32,558 nucleotides of DNA from Candidatus Taylorbacteria bacterium RIFCSPHIGHO2_02_FULL_46_13 (GTDB taxonomy: Bacteria > Patescibacteriota > Minisyncoccia > Phycocordibacterales > DSPV01): NCBI GenBank assembly GCA_001821015.1, contig MHRQ01000020.1, forward strand, positions 108,977 to 141,534, read 5' to 3'. The notes under the pieces are model-generated. The model made no database searches. It was not told the origin of the DNA and worked only from the letters and a program-made list of their open reading frames with translations. This document shows positions 7,384 through 16,016 of this stretch, piece by piece (the stretch's first letter is position 1; each line of letters starts with the position of its first letter). The translations under genes and the position numbers were made by a program.

Positions 7384-7497
7384 ATGAAAAAAATTATCAT
7401 ATATATAATTATCATCGTTGTTGTTGTGCTTGGTTATCTATGGATTAAAGGAACTTTTTATTATGCCCCAGAGCAACCAGTACCAGCAGGATATTAA
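7384..7497 (+). CDS. Small single-TM peptide (37 aa)
   Basis: ATG...TAA encodes MKKIIIYIIIIVVVVLGYLWIKGTFYYAPEQPVPAGY; below the ORF-track size cutoff. Confidence 0.5.
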   Translation: MKKIIIYIIIIVVVVLGYLWIKGTFYYAPEQPVPAGY

Positions 7498-7542
7498 TAT
7501 TTTGCATTGTCATTTTTCATTTTGATATTTTAATTTTAAATT

Positions 7543-8055
7543 ATGAAGATTTATATCGCATCAGATCACGCAGGGTATGACATGAAAAATACGCTTCAGC
7601 GTTTCCTTGTTGGCGAGGGGCACGAGGTGGTTGACTGCGGTCCGTATGAATTCAACGAAGCAGACGATTACCCCGATTATGTCGCTGAAGTTGCAAACCA
7701 TGTGTCTAAAGAACCAGAAACCAATTGGGGAATCGTAATTGGAGGGTCCGGCGAAGGTGAGGCTATTATGGCCAATCGGTTTGCCAACGTCCGTGCGGTG
7801 GTGTACAACGGAGAGTCCAATTCTTTAGACGGCCGAAAAATGACGGACAAGATTACGCTTACCCGTGAGCACAACAATTCAAATGTGCTTGCTCTTGGTT
7901 CGTGGTTTCTCACTGAACAGCAAGCAAAAGATTCTGTCCTTCGTTGGCTCTCTACGGAATTTAAACCAGAGGAGCGACACCTTCGGCGTTTACAGAAAAT
8001 AGAAAAACTCGCGCCACACGGCGTTTCCGATTCAAGCAGTAATGCTTCGCTATGA
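7543..8055 (+). CDS. rpiB: Ribose-5-phosphate isomerase B / RpiB-LacA family
   Basis: MKIYIASDHAGYDMKNTL, DYPDYV, GGSGEGEAIMANRF. Confidence 0.93.
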   Translation: MKIYIASDHAGYDMKNTLQRFLVGEGHEVVDCGPYEFNEADDYPDYVAEVANHVSKEPETNWGIVIGGSGEGEAIMANRFANVRAVVYNGESNSLDGRKMTDKITLTREHNNSNVLALGSWFLTEQQAKDSVLRWLSTEFKPEERHLRRLQKIEKLAPHGVSDSSSNASL

Positions 8056-8744
8056 AAACGGTAATTGTTCCCGCGGTGCTTCCGGAGAGTTTTGGGGAGT
8101 TGTCGGAGAAACTATCTGAGGTGGTGGGTCATGCACTCTGGGCGCAAATTGATGTCTGTGACGGAATTTTTGTCCCGCGCGTTTCATGGCCGTATCATCC
8201 TGCTGATGTCAAAAAGTTTGGCGCAATTGAACGAGAGGAAGAAGGTCTTCCTCACTGGGAAGATTTTGATTTTGAAATTCACCTGATGGTTTCTGACCCG
8301 GTGGTGCAAGCACCAAAGTGGGTGCGTGCCGGTGCCACGAGAATCATTTCGCACGTGGAAGCGACAGGGGATTTCAGTGCCGTACAGAGTGCTGTCGGCG
8401 GAATTGTAGAATTGGGGCTTGCGCTTAAACTGGAAACATCGCTTGATTCCGTAGTGCCTTTTGCGGATAAGATTTCAATGCTTCAGCTAATGTCCATTTC
8501 TAAAATTGGTTATCAGGGTTCTAAATTTGATTCGTCTGCCATTGAGAAAGTCAAAGAAGCGCGCGAGAGATTTCCCAACCTTACCATAAGTGTTGATGGT
8601 GGTGTAAACTTAGAGAACGCGAAAGCTTTATTGGATGCTGGGGCAAATCAGCTTGTGGTAGGCTCGGCGATTTTTGCCGAGGAAGACCCCGCATTTGCCC
8701 TTGGCGCCTTCAAAAAACTTGCTAAAGAATTTGACTCCCGTTAG
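8052..8744 (+). CDS. rpe: Ribulose-phosphate 3-epimerase
   Basis: VPAVLPESF, QIDVCDGIFVP, FEIHLMVSDP, VDGGVNLENAKALLDAGANQLVVGSAIF. Confidence 0.92.
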   Translation: MKTVIVPAVLPESFGELSEKLSEVVGHALWAQIDVCDGIFVPRVSWPYHPADVKKFGAIEREEEGLPHWEDFDFEIHLMVSDPVVQAPKWVRAGATRIISHVEATGDFSAVQSAVGGIVELGLALKLETSLDSVVPFADKISMLQLMSISKIGYQGSKFDSSAIEKVKEARERFPNLTISVDGGVNLENAKALLDAGANQLVVGSAIFAEEDPAFALGAFKKLAKEFDSR

Positions 8745-8753
8745 AGGAAAACC

Positions 8754-9623
8754 ATGACTATTGAAGAAAGAAAAATTTTTGCGCTGGAGAAAAAGGCGAA
8801 TCAGCTTCGCCAGATTGTCATTGAAGCGCTTGTTGAAGCAAAATCCGGTCACACGGCGGGACCTTTAGGTATGGCCGATATTTTCACCTACCTCTTTTTC
8901 TACGCGCTTCGCCATGACCCGAAAAATCCTACGTGGGAAGAGCGCGATAGGCTGGTGCTTTCAAACGGCCACATTTGCTCGATTCTCTATGCCGCGATGT
9001 GCTCTGCCGGATATGCGAGCGTAGACGAATTTAAAAAAACTTTGCGCAAATTTGGTAGCAAATTCCAAGGCCATCCGCACCGTGATTTTTTCCCTGCGCT
9101 TGAGACAAGCTCGGGTCCCCTCGGAAGTGGTTTGTCGCAAGCTGTAGGCATGGCACTTGCTCATCGGATGGACAGAGGACGCTCATCTGGCCGGTTCTTC
9201 TATTGTCTGATGTCTGACGGTGAGCTTGACGCGGGAAATTCATGGGAAGGTGCGATGCTTGCGGGCAAAGAGAAGCTGGGGAATCTTATTGCAATTGTAG
9301 ATCGCAACAACATTCAAATTGACGGATTTACGGAGGACATTATGCCACTTGAGCCACTCGTTGATAAGTGGCGTGCGTGGAATTGGCATGTGCTTGAGAT
9401 TGACGGCAACAACATCTGGCAGATTGATCGTGCGATTCAGGAAGCAAAATCAATTTTCAACCAACCTTCGGTTATTATCGCGCACACGGTTCCCGGTAAA
9501 GGCGTGCCCGAATTTGAGCGCAAGTATGAATGGCACGGCAAGCCACCCAACAGGGAGGAGGCCGAACGCGCGCTGAAAGCTTTAAGATCTTTAGGGGGCA
9601 AGATTACAAGCGAACATCAATAA
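8754..9623 (+). CDS. Transketolase N-terminal subunit
   Basis: GHTAGPLGMADIFTYLFF, GSGLSQAVGMALAHRMD, SDGELDAGNSWEGAMLAGKEKLGNLIAIVDRNN (TPP-binding). Confidence 0.95.
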   Translation: MTIEERKIFALEKKANQLRQIVIEALVEAKSGHTAGPLGMADIFTYLFFYALRHDPKNPTWEERDRLVLSNGHICSILYAAMCSAGYASVDEFKKTLRKFGSKFQGHPHRDFFPALETSSGPLGSGLSQAVGMALAHRMDRGRSSGRFFYCLMSDGELDAGNSWEGAMLAGKEKLGNLIAIVDRNNIQIDGFTEDIMPLEPLVDKWRAWNWHVLEIDGNNIWQIDRAIQEAKSIFNQPSVIIAHTVPGKGVPEFERKYEWHGKPPNREEAERALKALRSLGGKITSEHQ

Positions 9624-9628
9624 AAATT

Positions 9629-9892
9629 ATGGAAAACAATATCGTTACTAAAAAAAGTTCGACGAGAAAAGATATCTCTGCTTATGCATACGGTTTTTTG
9701 ACCATTTTGGTTTTGGTTAGTTTTTATTTTATACCTTGTTTGAAACTTTCATTCAGCAATTCTTTACCCCAAAGGTGTATTGAACTCGGAGTTGCAGAGA
9801 ATTTGCTCATCTTCGTCCCGATTCTAATTATCTTGTGGGTTTTTGCTACTGTTATGATGATTATAAAATTGATATCCAAAAAGAGAAATTAA
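9629..9892 (+). CDS. Small predicted two-TM membrane protein between the transketolase subunits
   Basis: In-frame ATG at 9629 gives MENNIVTKKSSTRKDISAYAYGFLTILVLVSFYFIP...LLIFVPILIILWVFATVMMIIKLISKKRN. Confidence 0.6.
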   Translation: MENNIVTKKSSTRKDISAYAYGFLTILVLVSFYFIPCLKLSFSNSLPQRCIELGVAENLLIFVPILIILWVFATVMMIIKLISKKRN

Positions 9893-9908
9893 TTAGCGAC
9901 CCCCGATA

Positions 9909-10940
9909 ATGCTTATCTCATCCCAAAAACTCAATCCTAAGATTTTCGACAAAGATGTTGAAATGCAACCAATTCGTAAGGGGTTTGGAGAAGGTTTGCT
10001 TGCCGCAGGTGAAGCGGATGAGCGGGTTGTTGGGCTTTGTGCAGACCTTACCGAGTCTACGCAGATGCATTTGTTCAAAGAAAAGTTCCCGCATCGTTTT
10101 GTTGAAATCGGTGTCGCAGAGCAAAACTTAGCAACCGTTGCCAGCGGCATGGCCGCGATGGGGAAAATCCCGTTCATCTCTTCTTACGCTATGTTTAGCC
10201 CGGGGCGTAATTGGGAGCAGATAAGAACGACGATCGCGTACAACAATGTACCAGTCAAAATCGCTGGCTCGCACGCAGGCGTCTCTGTCGGTCCCGATGG
10301 AGGCTCGCATCAAGCTTTGGAGGACATCGCGATGATGCGCGTGATGCCACGTATGGTGGTACTTTCTCCCTGCGATTCTATTGAAGCACGCAAAGCAACT
10401 ATTGCCGCGGCAAAGACAAATACACCAGTTTATATTCGTTTGGCTCGTGATAAAACACCAGTGATAACCACAGAAGAAACGCCGTTTGAAATAGGGAAGG
10501 CGAGTTTACTGTGGGAGCCTCACAACCTACAAGGTCCGACCTTGTATACAAGGTCCGACCTTGTAGGTAGGGTGGGCATCATTGTCACCGGTTCTCTAGT
10601 CCACGAAGCTCTCAAAGCCGCGAGACAACTTGAAGAAATAGAACGAGTTTCGGTTTCTGTGCTTAACCTTGCCACTATCAAACCTCTGGATGTAGACGCG
10701 GTTGTAAAACTTACAAAAGAAGCCGGAGCGATTGTTACCGTAGAAGAACATCAGAAAATGGGCGGGATGGGAAGCGCTGTCGCAGAGTGTCTCGCAGGCA
10801 ACTGTCCGGTGCCGATAGAGTTTGTTGCAGTGGATGACCAATTTGGCCAGTCAGGCACGCCATCAGAACTTGTCGCACACTACGGTCTAGATGCGCCGCA
10901 CATTGTCCAGGCGGTAAGAAAAGTTATTAGTAGAAAATAG
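9909..10940 (+). CDS. Transketolase C-terminal subunit
   Basis: VGLCADLTEST, FVEIGVAEQNLATVASGMA, GSHAGVSVGPDGGSHQALEDIA, IKPLD. Confidence 0.95.
   Translation: MLISSQKLNPKIFDKDVEMQPIRKGFGEGLLAAGEADERVVGLCADLTESTQMHLFKEKFPHRFVEIGVAEQNLATVASGMAAMGKIPFISSYAMFSPGRNWEQIRTTIAYNNVPVKIAGSHAGVSVGPDGGSHQALEDIAMMRVMPRMVVLSPCDSIEARKATIAAAKTNTPVYIRLARDKTPVITTEETPFEIGKASLLWEPHNLQGPTLYTRSDLVGRVGIIVTGSLVHEALKAARQLEEIERVSVSVLNLATIKPLDVDAVVKLTKEAGAIVTVEEHQKMGGMGSAVAECLAGNCPVPIEFVAVDDQFGQSGTPSELVAHYGLDAPHIVQAVRKVISRK
10525..10568. repeat. In-CDS palindromic element: two exact tandem 19-nt units within a longer near-palindrome
   Basis: ACC-[TACAAGGTCCGACCTTGTA]x2-GGT; units at 10528-10546 and 10547-10565. Confidence 0.95.
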
Positions 10941-10978
10941 ATACTAGTTTCGTTCGATATATCGCACGAAACACATTC

Positions 10979-11146
10979 ATGTCTATCACGCCTCGCTGTT
11001 ATTTTTGTAAAAAGGAGCTGACGCAGTTTGGCGGAATTCTTTTAAGTCCTCCGCACAAGGATGGATCGGTAAATAAATTGCATGCGTGCCGTGGATGCTT
11101 CAAGCGTATCCTTCGTCTGAAAAAAGTTTTCCGTATCGGAGATTGA
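10979..11146 (+). CDS. Small zinc-ribbon protein (55 aa)
   Basis: MSITPRCYFCKKELTQFGGILLSPPHKDGSVNKLHACRGCFKRILRLKKVFRIGD; two CxxC pairs; not in the ORF track. Confidence 0.65.
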   Translation: MSITPRCYFCKKELTQFGGILLSPPHKDGSVNKLHACRGCFKRILRLKKVFRIGD

Positions 11147-11224
11147 GGACATCGTTTCTCTCGGTCCTACATGACTTAACTATACGCAAGCTCAAACGCA
11201 AAAAGAGAGCATAATTGATGTGCC

Positions 11225-11241
11225 CGAAGGTTGAACCTTCG
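11225..11241. repeat. REP-like palindrome (solo copy)
   Basis: CGAAGGTTGAACCTTCG followed by TTGAAAAA, matching the context of the RAYT-adjacent copy. Confidence 0.85.
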
Positions 11242-11258
11242 TTGAAAAAGACTATATG

Positions 11259-12248
11259 TTAAGCCAGTCTCTCGGCTATAAATTCTGGAGGAGCCTCCGC
11301 TAGCGTTTTCTCAAGTTGCTCGCGCGTGAGAAGTCCTTTTTGCGCGCCGACTTCCTGCACTACCGAACGAGAGTTGGTGTGACCCCAACGGACTGCTTCC
11401 GCTGGGGTTTTTCCTAAAATCAACGCAGAGACAAACGTGGACGCGGTGGCGTCGCCGGCACCTGTGCGTTCATACGGAGGTTTTTCATCAGGGTAGATGG
11501 GGATATGCCAGCTCGTCTGGCCGTCAAAGAGGTAGGAGCCATTTCTACTGTCCGTCAGAAGAACCATTTTAGAGCCGAGCCTTTTCAATTCTTCTAATGA
11601 ATCTCGCACGACAAGTTTTGTTTTAAGAATTTTTTCTGCCTCGTTAAGATTGGCCACGATTACTTCCGCTCGGCTGTAAAACTTTTTCATTGTTTCCATT
11701 CCGAAGTTGATTTGGAACGTGCCGGGCTGGAACGCCAGCTTAACGGATGGATGTGCCTCTAGATACGCGGCGATTTCCTGATGATATTTCTGTGAATCAG
11801 GTCCGAGAGAACTTACATACATCCAGCGCGGTTCGGGCGCGTCAGGGAATTTGTAGGGAAACGCCGCGTGGTTGACGAGAATAGTGCGCTCGTCTTCATA
11901 CCAGAGCACGAAGTGGTGGTTCGTGGGCAGTTTTTCATGACTGGAGACCCATGTTTGATTTACATGCTCTTTTTCCAGTTGCGCGCGGCACTCTTCTCCC
12001 GCTTCATCTGTGCCGAGGTCGGTGGCCAGGGCAGAGTTGAGGCCCAAGCGTGCCGCCGCAACAGCGGCATTAGGGGAATTGCCAACGGCCGGAACATCCA
12101 CCAGAAACTCGTACGGCACCTTGTCGCCGAATCGTACGCAAATCTGGCAGTGCTCGCGGTTTAAATCGCAGTGGACGCTGGCGTCTTTCATCCGTATAAA
12201 TGAGTCAACGGTGATGTCGCCAACGGCCAGAAAGTCTATTTTTTGCAT
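11259..12248 (-). CDS. PfkB/ribokinase-family carbohydrate kinase
   Basis: DFLAVGDITVD, VGNSPNAAVAAARLG, ERTGAGDATASTFVSALILGKT. ATG at 12248 preferred over TTG 12254 because of TGTTATAAT 6 nt upstream. Confidence 0.88.
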   Translation of the reverse strand: MQKIDFLAVGDITVDSFIRMKDASVHCDLNREHCQICVRFGDKVPYEFLVDVPAVGNSPNAAVAAARLGLNSALATDLGTDEAGEECRAQLEKEHVNQTWVSSHEKLPTNHHFVLWYEDERTILVNHAAFPYKFPDAPEPRWMYVSSLGPDSQKYHQEIAAYLEAHPSVKLAFQPGTFQINFGMETMKKFYSRAEVIVANLNEAEKILKTKLVVRDSLEELKRLGSKMVLLTDSRNGSYLFDGQTSWHIPIYPDEKPPYERTGAGDATASTFVSALILGKTPAEAVRWGHTNSRSVVQEVGAQKGLLTREQLEKTLAEAPPEFIAERLA

Positions 12249-12309
12249 CCCCAAATTATAACATGTACTGGTAATTGCTACTGTGCATGTGTGCTACAAT
12301 TTACCCTAT

Positions 12310-13179
12310 ATGCAATCTTTGCAGGAATATGTCTCGGAAGCCCGGTCAAAAGGTCAAGCAATAGGGCATTTTAATGCCTGTACGGTGGAGATGGTGTGGG
12401 GAATATTTCGGGCGGCACAAAAGCTTTCGGTACCGGTTATTGTGGGATTTTCCGAGGGCGAGCGTGATTTTTTTGGTGTCAGGCAGGCCGCATTGTTTGT
12501 CAGAAGCCTGCGCGAGCAATATACCTACCCGATTTTCTCCAATGCCGATCATACGTACAGTTTACAGCGGGTGAAAGAGGCAGTTGATGCCCTGTATGAT
12601 GCGGTCATTTTTGACGGCGCCGAGCTTTCATTTGATGAGAACTTAAAAATTACCAAACAATGCGTTGAGTACGCACGGGCTCATCAGTCCGGAACTCTTG
12701 TGGAAGGGGAACTCGGGTTTATTGGGAAATCTTCGTCGGTGCGTGCCGAACTTCCGGCAGGAGTACACATCAGCGAAGCGTATTTGACTAAACCCGAGGA
12801 AGCAGCCCGATTTGTAAAAGAAACTGGCGTTGATTTTCTTGCGCCGGCAGTCGGCAATGTACACGGGATGCTTGCAAACGGGCACGATCCGTCCTTACAC
12901 ATTGCCCGTGTCAAAGCGATACGTGATGCCGTGGCTGTTCCTCTGGTTCTTCACGGCGCGTCTGGGAATAGCGCAGAGGATATTGCTGTGGCGTGTCAGG
13001 CAGGTGTTGGAATTGTGCACATCAGTACCGAATTGCGCGTTGCATACCGTAGGGCATTGCAGGTGTCTTTGCAATCAGATCCAGACCAAGTGGCACCCTA
13101 TAAATATTTAAAACCGGTAGTAGCGGCGGTGGAGAAAATTGTTGAGGAGAAACTCGCCATTGTTAATAAGAAGCTATAA
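12310..13179 (+). CDS. Class II fructose-bisphosphate aldolase family
   Basis: AIGHFNACTVEM, SNADHTYS, VEGELGFIG, APAVGNVHGM, LVLHGASGN. ATG 12310 preferred to GTG 12283. Confidence 0.9.
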   Translation: MQSLQEYVSEARSKGQAIGHFNACTVEMVWGIFRAAQKLSVPVIVGFSEGERDFFGVRQAALFVRSLREQYTYPIFSNADHTYSLQRVKEAVDALYDAVIFDGAELSFDENLKITKQCVEYARAHQSGTLVEGELGFIGKSSSVRAELPAGVHISEAYLTKPEEAARFVKETGVDFLAPAVGNVHGMLANGHDPSLHIARVKAIRDAVAVPLVLHGASGNSAEDIAVACQAGVGIVHISTELRVAYRRALQVSLQSDPDQVAPYKYLKPVVAAVEKIVEEKLAIVNKKL

Positions 13180-13183
13180 GCGT

Positions 13184-14155
13184 ATGAAGAAGATATATGT
13201 GACGAGGTCGATTCCAGCTCCTGCGGTAGAGATGCTTGAAGCGAAAGGATATGCGGTGACCGTCAGTCCACATGAGCGCGCGTTGACTAAGGCCGAGTTG
13301 CTCAAAGCGCTTGGTGGACAGGCGTATGATGGAGTGCTCACTCTTTTACATGATGAAATCAATGCCGAAGTATTTGACGCCGCGCCGAGCGTAAAAATTT
13401 ATTCCAACTACGCGGTGGGTTTTAATAACATTGATACGTCCGAAGCCGTTCGGCGCGGCGTTACCGTCACCAACACCCCGTCTGACGCGGTAAATGAAAG
13501 TGTCGCCGAACATACCTTTGCCCTCCTTTTAGCGTGTATGCACCGTATCGTGGAAGGTGATACCTTTATGCGCGCGGGTACATACAAAGGGTGGGACCCC
13601 AATTTACTCATCGGTACAGATCTCAAAGGAAAGACGCTTGGAGCAATCGGCGCGGGGCGGATTGGCGCACTGGTCATAGAAAAAGCAGTTCGCGGTTTTG
13701 GCATGAAGGTGGTGTATTTTGATGTCGTGCGCAATGAGCGTGTTGAAAAAGAATACGGGGCCGAGTACCTCTCGTCGGTAGAGGAAGTGCTGAAAGTTGC
13801 TGATGCGGTTACTCTGCATGTCTTGCTAACCAAAGAAACGCAGCACCTGATGAATGCTGCGCGGTTTGCGCTCATGAAAAAATCTGCGTATTTAATAAAT
13901 ACCTGCCGCGGTCCGGTGGTTGATGAGACGGCGCTTGCTGACGCACTTTCCAAAGGAATCATCAGAGGTGCGGCGATTGATGTCTATGAACATGAGCCGT
14001 CTGTTGCTAAAGGACTGCTCAAACTTCCGAACATTATCTTCACTCCTCATATCGCGTCCGCAACCGATGCGGCGCGCGCTGATATGAGCACCATCGCAGC
14101 GCAAAATCTCATTGATTTTTTTGAAGGGCGCATCCCAGCGCATGTGGCACAATAG
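13184..14155 (+). CDS. D-isomer-specific 2-hydroxyacid dehydrogenase (glyoxylate reductase-like)
   Basis: GKTLGAIGAGRIGALV NAD motif, NTCRGPVVDE, TPHIASAT. Confidence 0.92.
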   Translation: MKKIYVTRSIPAPAVEMLEAKGYAVTVSPHERALTKAELLKALGGQAYDGVLTLLHDEINAEVFDAAPSVKIYSNYAVGFNNIDTSEAVRRGVTVTNTPSDAVNESVAEHTFALLLACMHRIVEGDTFMRAGTYKGWDPNLLIGTDLKGKTLGAIGAGRIGALVIEKAVRGFGMKVVYFDVVRNERVEKEYGAEYLSSVEEVLKVADAVTLHVLLTKETQHLMNAARFALMKKSAYLINTCRGPVVDETALADALSKGIIRGAAIDVYEHEPSVAKGLLKLPNIIFTPHIASATDAARADMSTIAAQNLIDFFEGRIPAHVAQ

Positions 14156-14159
14156 AGGT

Positions 14160-14867
14160 ATGACATTTGTTCAATTAGATACAAAGCAACCCCGCACCAC
14201 TTTTACGCCGCGTAAAAGTGGTGCGGGGTTTACCCCGTTAGTAGAAGATGGCATTGCGCTTCGTGTTTTAAAAACACTATCTTCCAAATTAAAATCTTTT
14301 TTCAATACACGTCATGACCTATTTCGCACAAGAGCAAAAAACACGATGCCATCTTACACTACGGGGTTTACCCTTATTGAGCTTTCAGTTGTTGTCGTGG
14401 TCATCGTTATCATCGTCTCCGTAGTGCTCGTCAATTTCAATGATGTTCGTAAAAATGCGCGCGATAAACAGCGCGTGTCAGATATGGCGCACCTGCAGTT
14501 GGCCATTGAACAGTATTATGATGACACGGTGGCGTATCCAATGTGTGGGGTTAAGTCCCTCTGTTATTCAAACGGTAGTTACGCCGGTGATATAGGCCCC
14601 ATCATCAATCTTGCCATTTCTCCCACCTATATGCGAATTATACCCGTTGATCCATTAAATCAGACTGCGGATTACTATCTCTATTATTACGCGCGAGGGT
14701 ACCGAAAAGACCCAACAGATTCTAATAATTGTCCTACGTTCACGGGTAACACAAACGACTATGTTTTGGCGACACGGCTAGAAAGACAGCCAGCCGGCCC
14801 TTGCAGTTTTGAGTTCATGACTACCGCGCTCGGGAAGTACCCCAACCTTATCCTTGGCAATGAGTGA
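14160..14867 (+). CDS. Type IV pseudopilin-like protein
   Basis: GFTLIELSVVVVVIVIIVSVVLVNFNDVRKNARDKQR. Promoter TGGCACAAT 6 nt upstream supports ATG 14160. Confidence 0.85.
   Translation: MTFVQLDTKQPRTTFTPRKSGAGFTPLVEDGIALRVLKTLSSKLKSFFNTRHDLFRTRAKNTMPSYTTGFTLIELSVVVVVIVIIVSVVLVNFNDVRKNARDKQRVSDMAHLQLAIEQYYDDTVAYPMCGVKSLCYSNGSYAGDIGPIINLAISPTYMRIIPVDPLNQTADYYLYYYARGYRKDPTDSNNCPTFTGNTNDYVLATRLERQPAGPCSFEFMTTALGKYPNLILGNE
14188..14230. repeat. Perfect 21-bp hairpin (1-nt centre) inside pseudopilin leader coding region
   Basis: AACCCCGCACCACTTTTACGC-C-GCGTAAAAGTGGTGCGGGGTT. Confidence 0.97.
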
Positions 14868-14912
14868 ATAACTTTATTGATTGTCTCTGTAGTAATTGAG
14901 TACAATAAAACC

Positions 14913-15860
14913 ATGAAAATGAACAGAGAACACGGGTTTATCCAGCACCACTTTTATAGCGGCTATAAAAGTGGTGCTGGATTCACTCTTATAGAGCTTT
15001 TAGTAGTTATCTCAATAGTCAGTTTGCTTGCCAGTGTCGTGTATGCCTCGCTTTCTAATGCTCGGGGCAAGGCAACTGTGGCCGCGGGTCAGCAATTTTC
15101 TGGACAAGTTAAACGAGCTTTGTACGACAAAGCGGCGATTTATCTTGATTTTGACAGCCTTGCAGTTGGGGCAAACTTGACTACAGAATTGTCGAAAAAT
15201 AATCAAGGGACTCTTGTCTTACCTACGGCGATTACGTATCAGACCGGTACTGCCAGCCTTACTACAGATACCACGTTGTATAAAAGGGGGAATCATCTCA
15301 TAGTAAATGCAGCACCTACTTATGGAATTATATATAGCCCTGTCAGCGGTCTTAATACGATTATGGAGTCTCTGAATTATACGCTTTCCGGGTGGTTACT
15401 AGTTCCCGCAGGTGTCTCAGGTACCGTAGTAATCGTCGGCGAAGATGTTGCTGGGTCGGGTAATTATGGAGTCGCAAATCTTAAAGCGTGTCTTTCTAAT
15501 GGAAATGTAACTGGTGTTACAGCTAATTACCCTAATAATGGCGGTCAATTGGTGGTTCCGTCTTCGGGTTGCGAGCCGGTCTCCGTTCCAAGTGGACAAT
15601 GGGTTCACCTCGCCGTGTCTGTTAAGAACAAAAATAATGGTACGGTTGACATTACTTTTTTCGCGAATGGGAAACAATTAAACACATATAACAAATCTGC
15701 AGCTTATTCTGGCGCTAATGCGAGCTTTTTTATCGGGAGTGGAGGGAACGCGAATTACCAGTTTGACGAGGTTGCTATTTTCAGTCAAGCGCTTACCGCG
15801 TCTGATTTTCACGCTATTTATGCCGCAGGAGCCGCCGAGCACGGCTTAGCAGTCAAATAA
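14913..15860 (+). CDS. Type IV pseudopilin with C-terminal LamG/concanavalin-like domain
   Basis: KSGAGFTLIELLVVISIVSLLASVVYASLSNARGKA then LNYTLSGWLLVP...FDEVAIFSQALTASDFHAIYAAG. -10 TACAAT 6 nt before ATG 14913. Confidence 0.85.
   Translation: MKMNREHGFIQHHFYSGYKSGAGFTLIELLVVISIVSLLASVVYASLSNARGKATVAAGQQFSGQVKRALYDKAAIYLDFDSLAVGANLTTELSKNNQGTLVLPTAITYQTGTASLTTDTTLYKRGNHLIVNAAPTYGIIYSPVSGLNTIMESLNYTLSGWLLVPAGVSGTVVIVGEDVAGSGNYGVANLKACLSNGNVTGVTANYPNNGGQLVVPSSGCEPVSVPSGQWVHLAVSVKNKNNGTVDITFFANGKQLNTYNKSAAYSGANASFFIGSGGNANYQFDEVAIFSQALTASDFHAIYAAGAAEHGLAVK
14941..14981. repeat. Perfect 20-bp hairpin (1-nt centre) inside second pseudopilin leader coding region
   Basis: TCCAGCACCACTTTTATAGC-G-GCTATAAAAGTGGTGCTGGA. 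Confidence 0.97.
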
Positions 15861-15936
15861 CCCCTCTTTTAATCTTCTCTTACCCCTCTTACCAGTTTTA
15901 CCGCTTGTTCCTCTTACGCTTTTTCTCCACTTACAC

Positions 15937-15978
15937 ACATACACACCTCTGATGCGGCCGCATCAGAGGTGTGTATGT
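15937..15978. terminator. 42-nt perfect palindrome between convergent genes (likely bidirectional terminator/barrier)
   Basis: ACATACACACCTCTGATGCGG|CCGCATCAGAGGTGTGTATGT. Confidence 0.7.
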
Positions 15979-16016
15979 ATTGAAGTCAATGCTACGAGCA
16001 AAAAAATTCGTAGTTC

